Below are positions 62,028 to 64,000 of a DNA stretch of 64,000 bases, piece after piece (within the stretch, counting starts at the first letter, position 1; every line of letters begins with the position of its first letter). The stretch covers positions 103,264 to 167,263 of the forward strand of contig JAQXTA010000015.1 of NCBI GenBank assembly GCA_029219245.1, written 5' to 3'. The position numbers and the translations under genes are program-made. The notes under the pieces are model-generated. The model made no database searches and was not told the DNA's origin. It saw only the letters and a program-made list of their open reading frames with translations. This DNA comes from Lachnospiraceae bacterium (GTDB lineage Bacteria > Bacillota > Clostridia > Lachnospirales > Lachnospiraceae).

Positions 62028-63278
62028 TTATAATCCAAGTGCAATGGCAACGATGGTACCCATATAGTTACCGATTACATAACCCAGAGTACCTATCAGC
62101 ATGGCCGGTCCGACAAGTGCTGTCCAACCTTGCGAAATAGCCATACCGGCAGCGGTTGTAGGACCACCAATATTGGCATTGGATGCAATAATGGCATCTT
62201 CCAGATTAAATTTAAACAGTTTTGCTGCAATAAAGCAGAACAGCATATTGACGATAACCATAATGGCCGTAAGAACCAGTAATAACGGGCTCTTGGTAAT
62301 GACAGTATAAATATTTGCAGGAACACCGATTACAAACAGGAATAAATAAATCAGATAGGTACCAACTTCTTGCGAACCATGCAATGCTTCTACTTTCTCG
62401 GTTGCAAAGGTTGCTACAATAACAGAGAGTGTAGTAATCCATACATACTGGCTTCCAAGGAATCTTACCACAAAATTCATTACAACGTTGGTAATTTCAA
62501 ATCCACTGAACAAACCTGCAATCAGTCTGGCTACAAATACGATGGTAACTGCATAAGCAACGTTAAGCGCAATATCTTTTAAGGAAATATCTTTTCTGCT
62601 CCAGAAGGATGCTGCCTGTGTCTGCGCTGCTTCTTTAGATGCACCTGCTTCCACTTCATCAATCAATGGATGATTGAATTTTGCCCGGAAGAACTTAGAA
62701 CCAGCAAAAGCAATCAAGACAAAGAAGTATGCAGCCATCAAAAGATTATCGGCCACAGTAGCCGCTGCAGTAATATCTTCCCCCGCGGCATACTGGGATG
62801 CCATTGCCGCAAAGTTCACGCCACCGCCAATATAAGAACCTGTCATCATAGATGCAACTCTTGCAAGGTTTTCTGCATCTCCGAAGGGACCCTTTAAGAT
62901 ATAATATGCTAAAAATGCACCAACTGTGGTACCGGCTGCACCAATCAGAAAAATAACAAGCATACGCCCTGTTTCATTCCAGATTTTCTTCAAATTACAC
63001 TGTAATAACAGCATTGGGATTGCCATCGGAACAACAACGCCCCAGACAATATCATCATAAAGAACACAGCTTGTAGGAATCACTCCCACGTTTGCCATTA
63101 TCATTGCTAAAATCAGAGCAATTATTGCGCCTGAAATCTTAGATGCCCACTGATATTTCTGTTCCAGCCATATTGCTGAAAAAACACCCAGACACATAAC
63201 AGCCAGAAGCCCCCATGTGTCATCAGCAGCAATCAGTGTTTCACGACCTACTAATCCCATCCATAAATTACTAAACAT
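62028..63278 (-). CDS. DUF819 family membrane protein (YjcL-like)
   Basis: A 416-aa protein with about 11-12 hydrophobic helices. Motifs MTGSYIGGGVNFAAM and NANIGGPTTAAGMA are pseudo-repeated, as in DUF819/YjcL and in other inverted-repeat transporters. GGGAGG precedes the ATG. The substrate is unknown. Its coupling to an M19 dipeptidase and to a divergent LysR regulator points to a regulated peptide or amino-acid derivative uptake system, which is inference. Confidence 0.85.
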   Translation of the reverse strand: MFSNLWMGLVGRETLIAADDTWGLLAVMCLGVFSAIWLEQKYQWASKISGAIIALILAMIMANVGVIPTSCVLYDDIVWGVVVPMAIPMLLLQCNLKKIWNETGRMLVIFLIGAAGTTVGAFLAYYILKGPFGDAENLARVASMMTGSYIGGGVNFAAMASQYAAGEDITAAATVADNLLMAAYFFVLIAFAGSKFFRAKFNHPLIDEVEAGASKEAAQTQAASFWSRKDISLKDIALNVAYAVTIVFVARLIAGLFSGFEITNVVMNFVVRFLGSQYVWITTLSVIVATFATEKVEALHGSQEVGTYLIYLFLFVIGVPANIYTVITKSPLLLVLTAIMVIVNMLFCFIAAKLFKFNLEDAIIASNANIGGPTTAAGMAISQGWTALVGPAMLIGTLGYVIGNYMGTIVAIALGL

Positions 63279-63335
63279 CGTTTTTCCTCCCTCTATGTTT
63301 TTGATTCATTCTATCATAAACAGAATGTAGATATG

Positions 63336-63371
63336 AAAAAAAGGTGTTCCACCCTATGGAAAAACACCTTT
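63336..63371 (-). terminator. Terminator or attenuator before the DUF819 gene
   Basis: Stem AAAGGTGTT/AACACCTTT extended by CC/GG, then seven T on the minus strand, 58 bases before the DUF819 ATG and after the 25-aa ORF. No strong promoter lies between it and the transporter, so conditional read-through is possible. Confidence 0.75.
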
Positions 63372-63502
63372 GTTTACGATTATAGCTTATCACGATATGC
63401 TATTCGTTGTCAATTTTTTTTTGCATGACACAGAAAGAGCACCCTGCCTACACAGGATGCCCTCACTCAGTTGTATAATCTTATTTCAATTCTTAGGTTA
63501 AT

Positions 63503-63580
63503 TTACATTCTATATTCCGGAGCAATTCCTTTATAATATTTCTCCAAAAATACTTCTACTTTCTCAAATGCTTTCTTCAT
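63503..63580 (-). CDS. 25-aa small protein with strong ribosome site
   Basis: MKKAFEKVEVFLEKYYKGIA followed by five residues and TAA, with AAAGGAGGAAAAGACT before the ATG. The peptide is basic/aromatic and can form an amphipathic helix. It lies between the divergent LysR gene and the DUF819 gene, on the transporter strand. It could be a regulatory leader peptide or a small membrane-active partner of the transporter. A further weak hairpin (63439-63460) follows it. Confidence 0.6.
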   Translation of the reverse strand: MKKAFEKVEVFLEKYYKGIAPEYRM

Positions 63581-63696
63581 AGTCTTTTCCTCCTTTTCGT
63601 TTTGCAGCAGTTTCTGCTGGTCTGTTTCCAGGTTTTCTTGTTGACTTTAATATACCATGTTGACTTCCGAACGTGAAATACATATAATGTGCGTAT

Positions 63697-63719
63697 AACG
63701 ATACCTATAAGGTATTGTT
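63697..63719. promoter_or_regulatory. LysR-type operator, ATAC-N7-GTAT
   Basis: AACGATACC-TATAA-GGTATTGTT is an inverted repeat with one mismatch. Its core ATAC-N7-GTAT (63701-63715) equals the BenM/CatM-type LysR consensus (T-N11-A). It overlaps the -35 box of the plus-strand LysR gene and lies about 120 bases upstream of the 25-aa ORF. Confidence 0.75.
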
Positions 63720-63743
63720 ATGGTTTATCGAGTCATATATAGT
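63715..63743 (+). promoter_or_regulatory. Promoter of the right-hand LysR gene
   Basis: TTGTTA (63715-63720), 17-bp spacer, TATAGT (63738-63743). The -35 box shares a base with the ATAC-N7-GTAT site, so the regulator probably represses itself. Confidence 0.6.
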
Positions 63744-63818
63744 ATTATGTATAAATCAATTAACAAACAATAACCCCACAAACAAAATACACAAACATAA
63801 ACATTGAAAGGAACTCAC

Positions 63819-64000
63819 ATGGAATTAAGACATATCCGCTACTTTCTCGCTGTAGCAGAAGAAATGAACTTTACAAGAGCTGCCGAGAAGCTCTGTATTG
63901 CACAGCCCCCTCTCAGCCGTCAGATACAGGAACTGGAAGAAGAACTGGAAGTAAAACTCTTCCTGCGGAAACCACATAATCTGCAGCTCACACCGGAGGG
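63819..64000 (+). CDS. LysR family regulator, N-terminal fragment
   Basis: The ATG is at 63819 with GAAAGGA upstream; the gene runs off the right edge after about 60 codons. The visible sequence ([20 protein letters not shown], then [20 protein letters not shown]) is the winged helix-turn-helix of the CbbR/CatM-like LysR group. It is divergent from the small ORF, DUF819 and dipeptidase genes and probably regulates them through the ATAC-N7-GTAT site. Confidence 0.93.
   Translation, partial: MELRHIRYFLAVAEEMNFTRAAEKLCIAQPPLSRQIQELEEELEVKLFLRKPHNLQLTPE

Overview
The window reads as the chromosome of a low-GC, spore-forming member of the Clostridia, most likely Lachnospiraceae. Indicators are a SleC-type cortex-lytic enzyme, a YtaF-type sporulation membrane protein, an HrcA/CIRCE-controlled htpG, strong AGGAGG ribosome sites, and a long minus-strand gene order with short intergenic gaps. 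No rRNA, tRNA, prophage structural gene or CRISPR array was seen. The genus cannot be fixed from sequence alone.

Layout. 1-58 is the first codons of topA. 243-17853 is one minus-strand type IV pilus operon with a good promoter: pilC, major pilin, pilD, a fused pilM-pilN, pilO, four minor-pilin-like genes (two of them giant) and a 1.6-kaa envelope protein carrying a 21-bp minisatellite. No pilB or pilT is present. 18072-22306 holds an Rpn-type nuclease and an ECF sigma/ABC transporter operon. 22417-26311 is a LysR - GPH symporter - alpha/beta hydrolase - HAD operon. 26493-31661 carries purA, purB, purF and purC. 31731-38755 is a four-gene set of unknown function: a 1190-aa protein, an actin/Hsp70-fold-like protein, a helical-repeat protein and a coiled-coil membrane protein.

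The most striking region is 38863-43954. The two halves of sleC lie 3.8 kb apart. The insert between them encodes a large serine recombinase, a small protein overlapping its start, and a secreted DUF5722-like protein. Short matching sequences at the two ends (12 of 13 bases with a central mismatch) allow precise excision that would restore an in-frame 421-aa SleC. This is the architecture of a developmentally excised sporulation element, like skin in sigK, but here in the cortex-lytic germination gene.

44026-54329 carries htpG, a PrsA-like foldase, a PHP phosphoesterase, ilvE, a hybrid histidine kinase, folA, thyA and a beta-CASP metallo-hydrolase. 54432-60939 holds ytaF, a Ca2+-type P-ATPase, greA, an internally deleted nuclease remnant and an EAL phosphodiesterase. 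61024-64000 holds a dipeptidase and a DUF819 transporter, an unannotated 25-aa ORF, and a divergent LysR gene with a clear ATAC-N7-GTAT operator.
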